From Curtobacterium sp. MCBA15_009 (GTDB lineage Bacteria; Actinomycetota; Actinomycetes; Actinomycetales; Microbacteriaceae): a stretch of DNA of 64,000 bases. The position numbers and the translations under genes are program-made. Every line of letters begins with the position of its first letter. Within the stretch, counting starts at the first letter, position 1. The notes beneath the pieces were generated by a model. That model was given only the letters and a program-made list of their open reading frames with translations, did not search any database and was not told the origin of the DNA. The DNA lies in contig NZ_MJGO01000038.1 of NCBI RefSeq assembly GCF_001864895.1, positions 91,840 to 155,839 of the forward strand, in the 5' to 3' direction. Below are positions 42,833 through 51,782 of the stretch, piece after piece.

Positions 42833-43147
42833 CTAGTTGACCCGGGTCTCGTGCTCGCGCACGATCCCGGTCAGTTCGATGTGGGCACTGCCGACCCGAC
42901 GGCCGGTGAGTTCGCTCACGCGGCTCTTGACCTCGTCGGCGACCCGGACGGCACGCGTGACGAGGTCGTCACCCGCGGCGACCGGACCGGTGATGTCGAG
43001 CGCGATCGCGCCCTCGGCATCGCCGAGTCCGACCCGCACCCGCTTGGCGGGCGCGCCGAGCCGTTCGGCTGCGACGGCCCGGGCCAGCGAGGTCAGCGCG
43101 CGCGCTGTGATCTCGACGCGGCCCGGGACGTCCGGGCCGGCGGTCAC
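42833..43147 (-). CDS. short Asp23/Gls24-like protein
   Basis: 104 aa, a minimal Asp23-like fold: VEITARALTSLARAVAAERLG, VRVGLGDAEGAIALDI and VSELTGRRVGSAHIELTGI. GTG 43147 overlaps the DUF2273 stop (GTGA). Likely forms filaments with the larger Asp23 protein. Confidence 0.75.
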   Translation of the reverse strand: MTAGPDVPGRVEITARALTSLARAVAAERLGAPAKRVRVGLGDAEGAIALDITGPVAAGDDLVTRAVRVADEVKSRVSELTGRRVGSAHIELTGIVREHETRVN

Positions 43148-43335
43148 CGGGAGCTCCGGCGCCCGGTGAGCACGTCGGTCAGGGCACCGCGGTCGATCTT
43201 GCCGGTGACGAGTGCCGCGACGAGCGCGCCCACGAGACCGAAGACCACGACGAGGACGAAGCCCCAGAACCCGAACTGCAGTGCGACGACTGCGAGGACG
43301 GCGCCGATGAGGGCGCCCATCAGTGTGTTGCTCAT
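43144..43335 (-). CDS. DUF2273 small membrane protein
   Basis: 63 aa with two helices (8-25, 27-44) and a cytoplasmic basic tail (GKIDRGALTDVLTGRR). DUF2273 proteins sit beside asp23 genes in many Gram-positives. ATG 43335 overlaps the asp23 stop. Confidence 0.8.
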   Translation of the reverse strand: MSNTLMGALIGAVLAVVALQFGFWGFVLVVVFGLVGALVAALVTGKIDRGALTDVLTGRRSSR

Positions 43336-43802
43336 GCGACTCGTGCTTCCTTCTTCTCGTCGTCCTTGTTGTCGTCGTCGTCGCCCGGGATGAAGACGTC
43401 CTGGACGGTGACGTTGACCTCGGCGACCTCCATGCCGACGATCTGCTCGAGCGCGCGGGACACACCCTGGCGGACGCCGTCGGCGACCTGCTGCAGGGCC
43501 ACCGGGTACTCGGCGACGATGATGATGTCCGCGGCGACCTGCTTCTCGCCGACCTCGACCTTGACGCCCTGGCCGAAGTCACGCTGGCCGATCGCGTCGC
43601 GGAGGGCACCGATCGCGCGGGCTGCGCCGCCACCGAGCGAGTGCACGCCGTTGACCTCGCGGGCGGCGATGCCGGCGACCTTCGAGACGACCGCGTCGTC
43701 GATGACGGTCTTGCCGGTGACACCGGAGCCGTTGGGCACGGTGCGGGCGGTCGTGGCCGCCGCCGAGGTGGTCGCGGGGGTGGGCGTCGTGGTGTCTGCC
43801 AT
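43332..43802 (-). CDS. Asp23/Gls24 alkaline-shock protein
   Basis: 156 aa. Thr/Ala-rich head 1-28, Asp23 domain 30-135 (VIDDAVVSKVAGIAAREVNG, GVHSLGGG, ADIIIVAEYPVALQ and MEVAEVNVTVQDVF), then an acidic DDDDNKDDEKKE tail. First gene of the operon; in staphylococci this protein forms membrane-proximal filaments and responds to cell-wall stress. Confidence 0.9.
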   Translation of the reverse strand: MADTTTPTPATTSAAATTARTVPNGSGVTGKTVIDDAVVSKVAGIAAREVNGVHSLGGGAARAIGALRDAIGQRDFGQGVKVEVGEKQVAADIIIVAEYPVALQQVADGVRQGVSRALEQIVGMEVAEVNVTVQDVFIPGDDDDNKDDEKKEARVA

Positions 43803-43896
43803 GGTCGTTCCTTCCGTCGGTCCCGCCGGTCGTTCCAGCGGTTGCTGTTCACGGATGAGACGGGGTGCGACCGAGCGTCGTCACATCGGGTCACGC

Positions 43897-43920
43897 AATC
43901 CCAGGGAACTGCCAGACAAC
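43897..43920 (-). promoter_or_regulatory. possible SigB/SigF-type promoter of asp23 operon
   Basis: On the minus strand GTTG (43920-43917), 14 bp, then GGGATT (43902-43897) resembles the general-stress consensus GTTT-N14-17-GGGTAT, about 95 bp before the asp23 ATG. Weak match; the 160-bp gap 43803-43963 holds nothing else I can name. Confidence 0.3.
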
Positions 43921-43963
43921 GGCCCGTGCGGGTGACGAACCGCCCCTCGGGCGGGGGCAGACG

Positions 43964-45178
43964 TCAGCGGTCTCGGCGCGAACCGGCTGCCGCGCTGCGC
44001 GTCCGAGCCGCTCGGACCGCCCGGACGTGGGCCATCGGCGTCTCGCCGCGTTCGTCACGGAAGAGCTGCTGGAGACGGCGGGGGAGCACCCCGGCCGCTG
44101 CCGCGACGTCGGCCAGCGAGACGTCGTCGTCGGCGTGCTGCTCGATGTACGCGAGGGCGCGGCGCACCCGCCACGAGGACCGTCCCAGGCGGGCGGCCAA
44201 GGCGCTCCGCAGGGTCGTCGCCGGGTCCTCGCCGAACCGTGCCCGGTAGGCCTCGGCGAAGCGACCCGGGTTCGTGAAGCCCCAGCGGCGTGCGACGGCG
44301 GTCACCCCGTCGGTGGCCGCCGTGTGCTCGGCCGTCGGCGACTCGTCGGCGCGCAGGAGCTCGGCGCGCACCTGGTCGAGCCGGTGGTCGCGCAGGAAGC
44401 GGTTCGGTGTCGAGCCGAGGGTGCGCGCGAAGACGTCCTGCAGCCCGCGCTGGCTGAGGCCGCACGCCGCCGCGATCTCCGGGACGGACGGACGCGCGGC
44501 CGCGTGCGCCTCGATGAAGCGGATCGCGTCGCGGAGCCGGTTCGCCACCGGCACGTCGTCGCCGCGGTTCCGGATCGGGAAGGTGTCGAGGACGACCACG
44601 GCCAGTCGACGGTTGAGCGCGGTGCGCATCGGACCGAGCACGCGGTCGTCGACCAGGGCCGGGCCGATCTCGCCGATGAGGTGCCGGAGCGGCTCGCGTC
44701 GGGCGACGGTCTCGTCCTGCTGGTCGAAGAGCAGGGGGCCGGGCGGCAGACGGTAGCCGAGGTCGCGGCCGACGGACCGCAGGAACCGGTCGGCGATGTG
44801 CACCCCGTTGTAGACGGTCTCGGAGGACTCGAACCGGTACTCCTCCGACGCCGAGGCGATGTAGGGGTTCCCGGGCAGGACGACGCGCGTGTGGTCGGCG
44901 AAGTGCATCTCGAGCCGACCCCTCGTCAGCCAGAACACGACGTGGTCGCCCCGTGGGCCGATCCGCCCGCCGCGCCGACCACCCTCGGCGCGCATGGTGC
45001 GCAGGGTGACGTCGTCGTCTCCGACGACCGTGTACTCGTACCGGGCGTCGTGCGTCGCGAAGGTGCCGGTGGCGAACTCGGTGCCGTGGTACTCGGCCTC
45101 GAAGATCGCGGAGTAGTCCGACCCCTCGCCGTCGGCGAACCGCAGTCTGCGGAAGCCGTTCGTCGACGGGTCGGTCAT
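43964..45178 (-). CDS. AraC-family regulator with extra half HTH domain
   Basis: 404 aa. Residues 1-205 cupin-like sensor domain; 215-320 a normal AraC DNA-binding unit with two HTHs (SVPEIAAACGLSQRGLQDVF, VARRWGFTNPGRFAEAYRARFG); 330-400 a second, truncated unit (VSLADVAAAAGVLPRRLQQLF) holding only the first HTH. The tail is Arg-rich. The gene is divergent from csoR by 97 bp but has no obvious link to copper. Confidence 0.8.
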   Translation of the reverse strand: MTDPSTNGFRRLRFADGEGSDYSAIFEAEYHGTEFATGTFATHDARYEYTVVGDDDVTLRTMRAEGGRRGGRIGPRGDHVVFWLTRGRLEMHFADHTRVVLPGNPYIASASEEYRFESSETVYNGVHIADRFLRSVGRDLGYRLPPGPLLFDQQDETVARREPLRHLIGEIGPALVDDRVLGPMRTALNRRLAVVVLDTFPIRNRGDDVPVANRLRDAIRFIEAHAAARPSVPEIAAACGLSQRGLQDVFARTLGSTPNRFLRDHRLDQVRAELLRADESPTAEHTAATDGVTAVARRWGFTNPGRFAEAYRARFGEDPATTLRSALAARLGRSSWRVRRALAYIEQHADDDVSLADVAAAAGVLPRRLQQLFRDERGETPMAHVRAVRAARTRSAAAGSRRDR

Positions 45179-45218
45179 GCGCCGATCATGCCAGGGGTTG
45201 CGGACCGTGGTGATCGAG

Positions 45219-45235
45219 ATACCCTAGGGGGGTAC
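45219..45235. promoter_or_regulatory. CsoR-type copper operator
   Basis: ATACCCTAGGGGGGTAC is a dyad with GC-rich centre, matching CsoR operators (ATACCCnnnGGGGTAT type). It lies 41 bp before the csoR start and covers a TACCCT-type -10. Confidence 0.7.
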
Positions 45236-45275
45236 CGTGCTGGTCCGATCAGCACGACGAGCGGCGGAGGACACC

Positions 45276-45566
45276 GTGCACGATCACGTCGGGTACATCG
45301 GCGACAAGGACGACCTGCTGAAGCGGCTCCGTCGCGCCGAGGGGCAGGTGCGCGGCATCGCCCGGATGGTCGAGGACGAGACGTACTGCATCGACGTCCT
45401 CACCCAGATCTCGGCGGCGAACCGCGCACTCGAACGGGTCGCGCTGTCCCTGCTCGAGGACCACCTCAAGCACTGCGTCGCCGAGGCCGTCGCCGAGGGC
45501 GGCGACGCCGCCGACGCGAAGGTGCGCGAGGCGAGCGACGCGATCGCCCGGCTCGTCCGCTCGTGA
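45276..45566 (+). CDS. csoR: CsoR copper-sensing repressor
   Basis: 96 aa four-helix protein. Copper ligands Cys in TYCIDVLTQ, His and Cys in [11 protein letters not shown]-x..-H-x3-C pattern. Start GTG 45276 follows GGAGGACACC; GTG 45237 is possible but lacks an SD. Cu(I) binding releases the operator upstream. Followed by copZ and copA. Confidence 0.9.
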   Translation: MHDHVGYIGDKDDLLKRLRRAEGQVRGIARMVEDETYCIDVLTQISAANRALERVALSLLEDHLKHCVAEAVAEGGDAADAKVREASDAIARLVRS

Positions 45567-45592
45567 CCACCCCGGATCCAGGAGGAGACACC

Positions 45593-45811
45593 ATGACCAC
45601 CGAGACCCTGCTCGTCGAGGGCATGACCTGCGAGCACTGCGTGATGAGCGTGACCGAGGAACTCACCGAACTCGACGGGGTGTCCGGCGTCGACGTCCGG
45701 CTCGTCGTGGGCGGCTCCTCCGAGGTCACCGTCACCTCGTCCGCCCCGATCGACGCGGACGCCCTCGACAGCGCCGTCACCGAGGCGGGGTACCAGGTCG
45801 TGCGGTCGTGA
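45593..45811 (+). CDS. copZ: CopZ-like copper chaperone (HMA domain)
   Basis: 72 aa ferredoxin-like HMA fold with [13 protein letters not shown] (CxxC metal site). ATG 45593 follows AGGAGGAGACACC. Delivers Cu(I) to CopA, whose gene it overlaps by GTGA. Confidence 0.9.
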   Translation: MTTETLLVEGMTCEHCVMSVTEELTELDGVSGVDVRLVVGGSSEVTVTSSAPIDADALDSAVTEAGYQVVRS

Positions 45812-48036
45812 CCGACCGCGTCGTCGAGCTCGACATCACGGGGATGACCTGCGCCTCGTGCGCGAACCGCATCGAACGGAAGCTCGGCAAGCTGCCGGGC
45901 GTCACCGCCACGGTGAACTACGCCACCGAGAAGGCGCAGGTGCAGGTGGCCGACGACGGTGCGGCCGGTGCCTACGTGCTCATCGCCGCCGTGCAGGCCG
46001 CCGGCTACGGTGCCGCCGTCCCCGCACCACCGGCCACCGTCGACGCTCCCCGCGACGACGACGACGCGACCGACCCGCTGCGCCGACGCCTGGTCGTGTC
46101 GGCCGTGCTCGCCGTGCCCGTCGTGGTGCTCTCGATGGTGCCGGCCCTGCAGTTCCCGGACTGGCAGTGGCTCGCGCTGACGCTGGCAGCTCCCGTCGCG
46201 GTCTGGGGCGCGCTGCCGTTCCACCGCGCCGCGTGGGTCAACGCGCGGCACGGTGCCGCCACCATGGACACCCTGGTGAGCGTCGGCGTCCTCGCCGCCT
46301 TCGGGTGGTCGCTGTACGCCCTGTTCCTCGGCGACGCCGGCACGACCGGCATGCACATGACGTTCTCGTGGTTCGCCACGGACCCCGAGGCCACCGACCT
46401 GTACCTCGAGGTCGCGACGGCCGTGACGGTGTTCGTCCTCGCCGGCCGGTACATGGAGGCCCGCGCGAAGACGCAGTCCGGTGCCGCCCTCCGCGCCCTG
46501 CTCGAACTCGGGGCGAAGGACGCCTCGCTCCTGCGCGACGGGGTGGAGCACCGCGTGCCCGCGTCGTCGCTCGTCGTCGGCGACGTCGTCGTGGTGCGAC
46601 CCGGCGAACGGATCCCGAGCGACGGGCTCGTGCAGGACGGCTCCTCCGCCGTCGACCGCAGCATGCTCACCGGCGAGTCCGTGCCGATCGAGGTCGGCTC
46701 GGGCGACCGGGTCACGGGCGCGACGATCAACGTCGGCGGTCGCCTCGTGGTCGAGGTCACGCGCGTCGGCGCCGACACCGAGCTCGCCCGGATGGGGCGG
46801 CTCGTCGAGGACGCACAGACCGGCAAGGCCGAGGTGCAGCGCCTGGCCGACCGGGTCTCCGGGGTCTTCGTGCCGATCGTCATCGCGCTCGCCGTGCTGG
46901 CCTTCGTCGGCTGGCTCGTCTCCGGCGGCTCGGTCACCGCGGCCTTCACCGCTGCCGTCGCCACCCTGATCATCGCCTGCCCGTGCGCCCTCGGGCTCGC
47001 GACGCCGACCGCGCTGCTCGTCGGCACCGGCCGGGGGTCGCAGCTCGGCATCCTCATCGGCGGGCCGCAGGTGCTCGAGCGCACCCGCGGGGTCGACACC
47101 GTCGTGCTCGACAAGACCGGCACCGTCACCACGGGGGCGACGACCCTGCGGTCGGTGACCACGACCGGCGGACCAGAGGACGCCGTCCTCCGGCTCGCCG
47201 CCGCCGTCGAGGACGGCTCCGAGCACCCCGTCGCCCGGGCGGTCCTCGACGCCGCCCGGACCCGGGGCATCGCGCTGCCCGAGGCCGAGCAGTTCACCGC
47301 GACCGCCGGTGCCGGCGTGCAGGCCGTCGTCGACGGCTCCGTGGTCCTCGTCGGCACGAGCCGCTGGCTCGCCGACTCGTGGTCGGTCACCCTGCCGCCG
47401 GTGCTGTCCGACACCGTCGAGCGCGCCGAGGCCGACGGCGCCACCGCGGTCGTCGTCGCCCGGGACGGCAGCGCCCTGGGCGTCGTCGTCGTCGGCGACA
47501 CCGTGAAGCCCGAGGCGGTCGACGCGGTCGCACGGTTCCGGGCGCTCGGGCTGCACCCGGTCCTGCTGACCGGCGACAACGACGGCGCGGCCCGTGCCGT
47601 CGCTGCCGCGGTCGGCATCGACGACGTGCACGCACGCGCCACCCCGGCGACGAAGCTCGAGACCGTGCGTCGGCTGCAGGCCCAGGGCCGCACCGTCGCC
47701 ATGGTCGGCGACGGCGTGAACGACGCCGCGGCGCTCGCCGCGGCCGACCTCGGCATCGCGATGGGTGCCGGCACCGACACCGCCATCGCGGCGAGCGACA
47801 TCACGGTGGTCAGCGGTCGGCTCACGGTGGTGGCGGACGCGGTCCGGTTGTCCCGCGCGACGCTCGGCGTCATCAAGGGCAACCTGTTCTGGGCGTTCGC
47901 GTACAACGTGGCGGCCATCCCGCTCGCGATGGCCGGCCTGCTCAACCCCGTCCTCGCCGGTGCGGCCATGGCGTTCTCGTCCGTGTTCGTCGTGACGAAC
48001 AGCCTGCGGCTGCGTCGCTTCGCACCGCGGCCCTGA
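45808..48036 (+). CDS. copA: CopA P1B-type copper-exporting ATPase
   Basis: 742 aa. One N-terminal HMA domain ([14 protein letters not shown]), eight helices, CPC motif in [13 protein letters not shown], phosphorylation [12 protein letters not shown]-binding HP-type ([10 protein letters not shown]) and [16 protein letters not shown] hinge. Exports Cu(I). GTG start overlaps the chaperone stop. Third gene of csoR-copZ-copA. Confidence 0.95.
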   Translation: MTDRVVELDITGMTCASCANRIERKLGKLPGVTATVNYATEKAQVQVADDGAAGAYVLIAAVQAAGYGAAVPAPPATVDAPRDDDDATDPLRRRLVVSAVLAVPVVVLSMVPALQFPDWQWLALTLAAPVAVWGALPFHRAAWVNARHGAATMDTLVSVGVLAAFGWSLYALFLGDAGTTGMHMTFSWFATDPEATDLYLEVATAVTVFVLAGRYMEARAKTQSGAALRALLELGAKDASLLRDGVEHRVPASSLVVGDVVVVRPGERIPSDGLVQDGSSAVDRSMLTGESVPIEVGSGDRVTGATINVGGRLVVEVTRVGADTELARMGRLVEDAQTGKAEVQRLADRVSGVFVPIVIALAVLAFVGWLVSGGSVTAAFTAAVATLIIACPCALGLATPTALLVGTGRGSQLGILIGGPQVLERTRGVDTVVLDKTGTVTTGATTLRSVTTTGGPEDAVLRLAAAVEDGSEHPVARAVLDAARTRGIALPEAEQFTATAGAGVQAVVDGSVVLVGTSRWLADSWSVTLPPVLSDTVERAEADGATAVVVARDGSALGVVVVGDTVKPEAVDAVARFRALGLHPVLLTGDNDGAARAVAAAVGIDDVHARATPATKLETVRRLQAQGRTVAMVGDGVNDAAALAAADLGIAMGAGTDTAIAASDITVVSGRLTVVADAVRLSRATLGVIKGNLFWAFAYNVAAIPLAMAGLLNPVLAGAAMAFSSVFVVTNSLRLRRFAPRP

Positions 48037-48200
48037 GACCGGCCACCTGCGTCCGGTGACGCGCGCAGCGAACGCGAGCCGCGCCTCCCGTCCAGCGGTG
48101 CGCACCCGCAGGCCAACAGCACTACGCTCGGAGACGGTCCGCGACGCAGCGCTGCGGTGACCCGCGGGCTTGTACGTCTTCAAGGTTCAGGAGGACCGAA

Positions 48201-49907
48201 GTGACCGAATCCGCTCCCGTCGACCCCACATCGACCGACGGCTGGAAGAAGCTGGTCGGCATCGCCGCCGGCTTCACCCCGGACCTGCGAGGGTGGTTCG
48301 ACAGCGACCCCGGTCGTGCCGAGCAGTACACGTTCCAGGCGGCCGACCTGACCGTCGACCTGTCGAAGGGCCTGGTGACCGACGAGATCCTCGCCGCGCT
48401 CCTGCAGGTCGCGAAGGACACCGGCGTCGCCGAGCGCTTCCAGGCGATGCTCGCCGGTGAGCACATCAACGTCACCGAGGACCGCGCCGTGCTGCACACC
48501 GCACTCCGCCGCCCGAAGGGTGCGACCCCGGCGCTCGTCGTCGACGGCCAGGACGTCGACGCCGACGTGCACGCCACGCTCGACAAGGTCTACGGCTTCG
48601 CCGAGCAGGTCCGCAGCGGCGCCTGGACCGGCGTCACCGGCAAGCGCATCGAGACCGTCGTCAACATCGGCATCGGTGGCTCCGACCTCGGCCCGGTCAT
48701 GGTCTACGAAGCCCTGAAGCCGTACGTGCAGCCCGGGCTCGAGGCCCGCTTCGTCTCGAACATCGACCCGGCGGACATCTACGAGAAGACCGCGGACCTC
48801 GACCCCGAGACGACGCTCTTCATCGTGGCGTCGAAGACCTTCGGCACGCTCGAGACCCTGACGAACGCGCGCCTCGCCCGCCAGTGGCTGTGGGAGCGGC
48901 TCGGCCTGACCGACGCCTCCGACGACGACAAGAAGAACGCCGTCGCGAAGCACTTCGTCGCCGTGTCCACCGCGCTCGACAAGGTCGAGGCGTTCGGCAT
49001 CGACCCCGCGAACGCCTTCGGCTTCTGGGACTGGGTGGGCGGCCGCTACTCGGTCGACTCGGCCATCGGCACGAGCGTCGTCATCGCGATCGGCAAGGAG
49101 AACTGGGAGCAGTTCCTCGCCGGCTTCCACGCCATCGACGAGCACGTCCGCACCACGCCGCTCGAGCAGAACGTCCCCGTCCTGATGGGCCTGCTCAACG
49201 TCTGGTACACGAACTTCCTCGGCGCGCAGACCCACGCGGTCCTGCCGTACACGCAGTACCTGCACCGCTTCGCCGCGTACCTGCAGCAGCTCACGATGGA
49301 GTCGAACGGCAAGCGCGTCCGTTGGGACGGCTCGCCCGTCACCACCGAGACCGGCGAGGTCTTCTGGGGTGAGCCCGGCACGAACGGCCAGCACGCGTTC
49401 TACCAGCTCATCCACCAGGGCACCCGCCTGATCCCGGCCGACTTCATCACGGTCGCCAACCCGGCCCGTCCGCTGAAGGACGAGACCGGCGACGGCAAGG
49501 GCGTCGCGCCCGGCACCGACGTGCACACGCTGTTCCTGGCGAACTTCTTCGCGCAGACCAAGGCGCTCGCGTTCGGCAAGAGCGCCGACGAGGTCCGTGC
49601 CGAGGGCACCACCGACGAAGGCATCGTCGCGGCGCGCACGTTCCCGGGCAACAAGCCGACGACGTCGATCATCGCGCCGGAGCTCACCCCGAGCGTGCTC
49701 GGCCAGCTCATCGCCCTGTACGAGCACATCGTGTTCACCGAGGGCACGATCTGGGGCATCGACTCGTTCGACCAGTGGGGTGTGGAGCTCGGCAAGCAGC
49801 TGGCGCTGCAGGTCACGCCGGCCGTCGAGGGCGACCAGACCGCGCTCGACGCGCAGGACCCGTCGACCAAGGCGCTCATCGCGAAGTACCTGGAGCTGCG
49901 CGGGTAG
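48201..49907 (+). CDS. pgi: glucose-6-phosphate isomerase
   Basis: 568 aa, usual bacterial/eukaryotic length. Motifs [31 protein letters not shown] and [13 protein letters not shown] with the catalytic Glu (WWGEPG-type [10 protein letters not shown]), and the last Lys in [10 protein letters not shown] region. Interconverts glucose-6-P and fructose-6-P. GTG 48201 follows AGGAGGACCGAA. Single gene with a 48-bp palindrome directly after it. Confidence 0.95.
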   Translation: MTESAPVDPTSTDGWKKLVGIAAGFTPDLRGWFDSDPGRAEQYTFQAADLTVDLSKGLVTDEILAALLQVAKDTGVAERFQAMLAGEHINVTEDRAVLHTALRRPKGATPALVVDGQDVDADVHATLDKVYGFAEQVRSGAWTGVTGKRIETVVNIGIGGSDLGPVMVYEALKPYVQPGLEARFVSNIDPADIYEKTADLDPETTLFIVASKTFGTLETLTNARLARQWLWERLGLTDASDDDKKNAVAKHFVAVSTALDKVEAFGIDPANAFGFWDWVGGRYSVDSAIGTSVVIAIGKENWEQFLAGFHAIDEHVRTTPLEQNVPVLMGLLNVWYTNFLGAQTHAVLPYTQYLHRFAAYLQQLTMESNGKRVRWDGSPVTTETGEVFWGEPGTNGQHAFYQLIHQGTRLIPADFITVANPARPLKDETGDGKGVAPGTDVHTLFLANFFAQTKALAFGKSADEVRAEGTTDEGIVAARTFPGNKPTTSIIAPELTPSVLGQLIALYEHIVFTEGTIWGIDSFDQWGVELGKQLALQVTPAVEGDQTALDAQDPSTKALIAKYLELRG

Positions 49908-49921
49908 CGCACGACCCACCT

Positions 49922-49969
49922 GACGGACGGGAGGCCCGTGGCGGATCCGCCACGGGCCTCCCGTCCGTC
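49922..49969. terminator. 48-bp perfect palindrome (24-bp arms)
   Basis: Centred on GGATCC with no free loop, 15 bp after pgi. The inner 46 bp are identical to the palindrome at 54142-54187. Likely bidirectional terminator between convergent pgi and the LysM lipoprotein gene. Confidence 0.8.
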
Positions 49970-50021
49970 CTGCGGTCGCGCTGGTCGCGGCGCGGACGCG
50001 GCCTGGTCCCGCGCCGCGCGC

Positions 50022-50930
50022 TCAGCGGCCGAGCGGGTCCAGGTTGAGGGCGGTGCCCTCGTACAGGTGCTGGTCCTCGCCGAACACCTGCACGCCCTCG
50101 TTCAGCCAGACGAGCGCGCGGACGCTGATCCCGAAGCGGCGCGCGACGTCGCCGATGAGGTCGTCCGGCGCCACGGTGTAGGACCCCGGGGCCCCCGCGG
50201 CGGTCGTCCCGGCGACGGTGCCGGTCGCGTTCGGCCGCGACCCGGCGTCCACCGGGTGCACGTTCGTCTGCCGGGCGGGCACGGACCAGCGCACCGTGGT
50301 GACCGCGAGCACCTTGTCCGCGGCGATCTCCACCGGGACGTCCTGGCCGGGCTCCGCCGCCGAGTACGTGACGAGCGTGCCGAGGTGCGACGGGTCGACG
50401 CCGGAGCCGTCGAGCGGGACGTCCACCGAGACCGGCGTCGTCGTCGCACCGCCGAGGGTCCGGTCGCCGACGCCGTGGTAGGTCAGGCCGTCGCCGACCG
50501 CGCGGGGCAGGTCGAACAGGCCGACCCCGACCGGCACCGGCAGCGTCGAGGTGAAGCCGGAGTACTGCGCGGTGAAGGTGTCCTCACCCGTCGCGACGAT
50601 CCGGAAGCGGAAGTGGACGCTGCCCTTCGGCGAGGCCACGTCGCCCTGCGCGAGCACGGTGCCCGCGGGGATCGGGGTCAGGGTCGGGGCGGGGGCCGCT
50701 CGTTCCGTGGGCTCCGGAGTCGGGGTCCGCGGGTGTGCCGACGACTCGAGGAGCTCGCCGTCGGTCTCGCCGTCCGGGGTGGGGGTCGGTGTCGCCTCGG
50801 CGGAGCGGCTCGGCGCGGTCGCCGGTCCGGACGGCGCGGGCAGTGCTCCGTCCGGTCCCCGCAGCAGCGAGCACCCCGCCAGGCCGGCCGTCGCCAGCAG
50901 CACGACCCCGATCGTCAGGCTCCGCTTCAT
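50022..50930 (-). CDS. lipoprotein with LysM-like C-terminal domain
   Basis: 302 aa. Lipobox LAGC with Cys 20, Pro/Thr/Ser linker 25-90, a beta-rich domain 95-240, and a C-terminal LysM-like module (SYTVAPDDLIGDVARRFGIS and ALVWLNEG). ATG 50930 has AGGGGTGATC; candidate -10 TAGCAT lies at 50953-50948 on the minus strand. Probably holds cell wall glycan; middle domain not recognised. Confidence 0.75.
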   Translation of the reverse strand: MKRSLTIGVVLLATAGLAGCSLLRGPDGALPAPSGPATAPSRSAEATPTPTPDGETDGELLESSAHPRTPTPEPTERAAPAPTLTPIPAGTVLAQGDVASPKGSVHFRFRIVATGEDTFTAQYSGFTSTLPVPVGVGLFDLPRAVGDGLTYHGVGDRTLGGATTTPVSVDVPLDGSGVDPSHLGTLVTYSAAEPGQDVPVEIAADKVLAVTTVRWSVPARQTNVHPVDAGSRPNATGTVAGTTAAGAPGSYTVAPDDLIGDVARRFGISVRALVWLNEGVQVFGEDQHLYEGTALNLDPLGR

Positions 50931-51051
50931 GATCACCCCTCACGTCGATGCTAGACGGGCTCGAGTGCTCGAGCGGGGCGGTCGCCTGCCGCTGTGTCCC
51001 GGGACCCAGCGGTGGGCGTCCGGTGTCGGCCGGAGCGGCTACCGTCGAGGC

Positions 51052-51555
51052 ATGGACCGTTCGGACATCCTCGCCGCCGCCTCTGCCGCCCACGCCGCCC
51101 GCATCGCCGAGGCCGGTGGCGACGACACCGCCGCCCGCGAGCGTGCCGCCGCCGTGCACGACCGCGACTCCCTGACCGACGAGGCGGTCCGTGCGGTCGA
51201 CCGCCGGCGCGCCGGCGAGGCGGACCGTGCCGCCTCGCGCACCGAGGGCGCGCTGTCGGACTGGCACCGCATGGGCACCCGTCGCGGGGTGACACCCGAT
51301 GCCCAGGTCCGCTCGGCGTGGTCCGTCGCCGGGGTGCCGGAACGTGGCGACGCCCGCGCGCTCGCGAACGTGCTGCTCTCCGCCGCCGGGCACGCCGGTC
51401 GCGTGGCCGATGCCGCACGCCGGAACCCGGCGCTGTCCGGTGCGGCCGGTGCGGCCGCCCGACGGACCGTGCGGCGCTCGATCGACCACGGCGCGGGCAT
51501 GGCCTCGCTGGGGGACGTCCTCGGCGACGGCTCCGCCGACGACGAGCGTCGATGA
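51052..51555 (+). CDS. helical hypothetical protein, leaderless start
   Basis: 167 aa, Ala/Arg/Asp-rich, no membrane segment, no Cys, strongly helical (ARIAEAGGDDTAARERAAAV, RGDARALANVLLSAAGHAGR). ATG 51052 lies 6 nt after TACCGT (51040-51045). I do not recognise the family. Three or four short amphipathic helices could form a bundle. Divergent from the LysM lipoprotein. Confidence 0.6.
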   Translation: MDRSDILAAASAAHAARIAEAGGDDTAARERAAAVHDRDSLTDEAVRAVDRRRAGEADRAASRTEGALSDWHRMGTRRGVTPDAQVRSAWSVAGVPERGDARALANVLLSAAGHAGRVADAARRNPALSGAAGAAARRTVRRSIDHGAGMASLGDVLGDGSADDERR

Positions 51556-51650
51556 CGGGCGCCGATGACGAGCGTCCATGACGGGCGCCGACGACGAGCA
51601 CTGACGACGAGCACTGACGACCGGGCCGGCGACGAGCGCTGCGCGGTCAC
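51556..51650. repeat. degenerate GACGAGC/GACGGGCGCC repeats
   Basis: After the hypothetical gene, GATGACGGGCGCCGATGACG-type units repeat twice (about 51551-51600) and GACGACGAGCACT twice (51590-51620). No gene; part of a 227-bp gap that ends in the next promoter. Confidence 0.5.
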
Positions 51651-51675
51651 ACCCGTCCTCACCAGGTCTTCTGTG

Positions 51676-51745
51676 GATCGGTCCAACACTGCAAAAGTAA
51701 GAATGTCCAATTGACAGGACATGGAATCGGGCTACGATCGGTCCA
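51676..51745 (+). promoter_or_regulatory. sugar MFS promoter with paired operator repeats
   Basis: -35 TTGACA (51711-51716), 16 bp, -10 TACGAT (51733-51738). TGTCC at 51704-51708 and GGACA at 51717-51721 form a dyad over the -35. GATCGGTCCA occurs at 51676-51685 and again at 51736-51745, flanking the promoter 60 bp apart. Confidence 0.6.
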
Positions 51746-51782
51746 CGCACTGAGGCGCGATCACCGACGAAGGAGTCACCGA

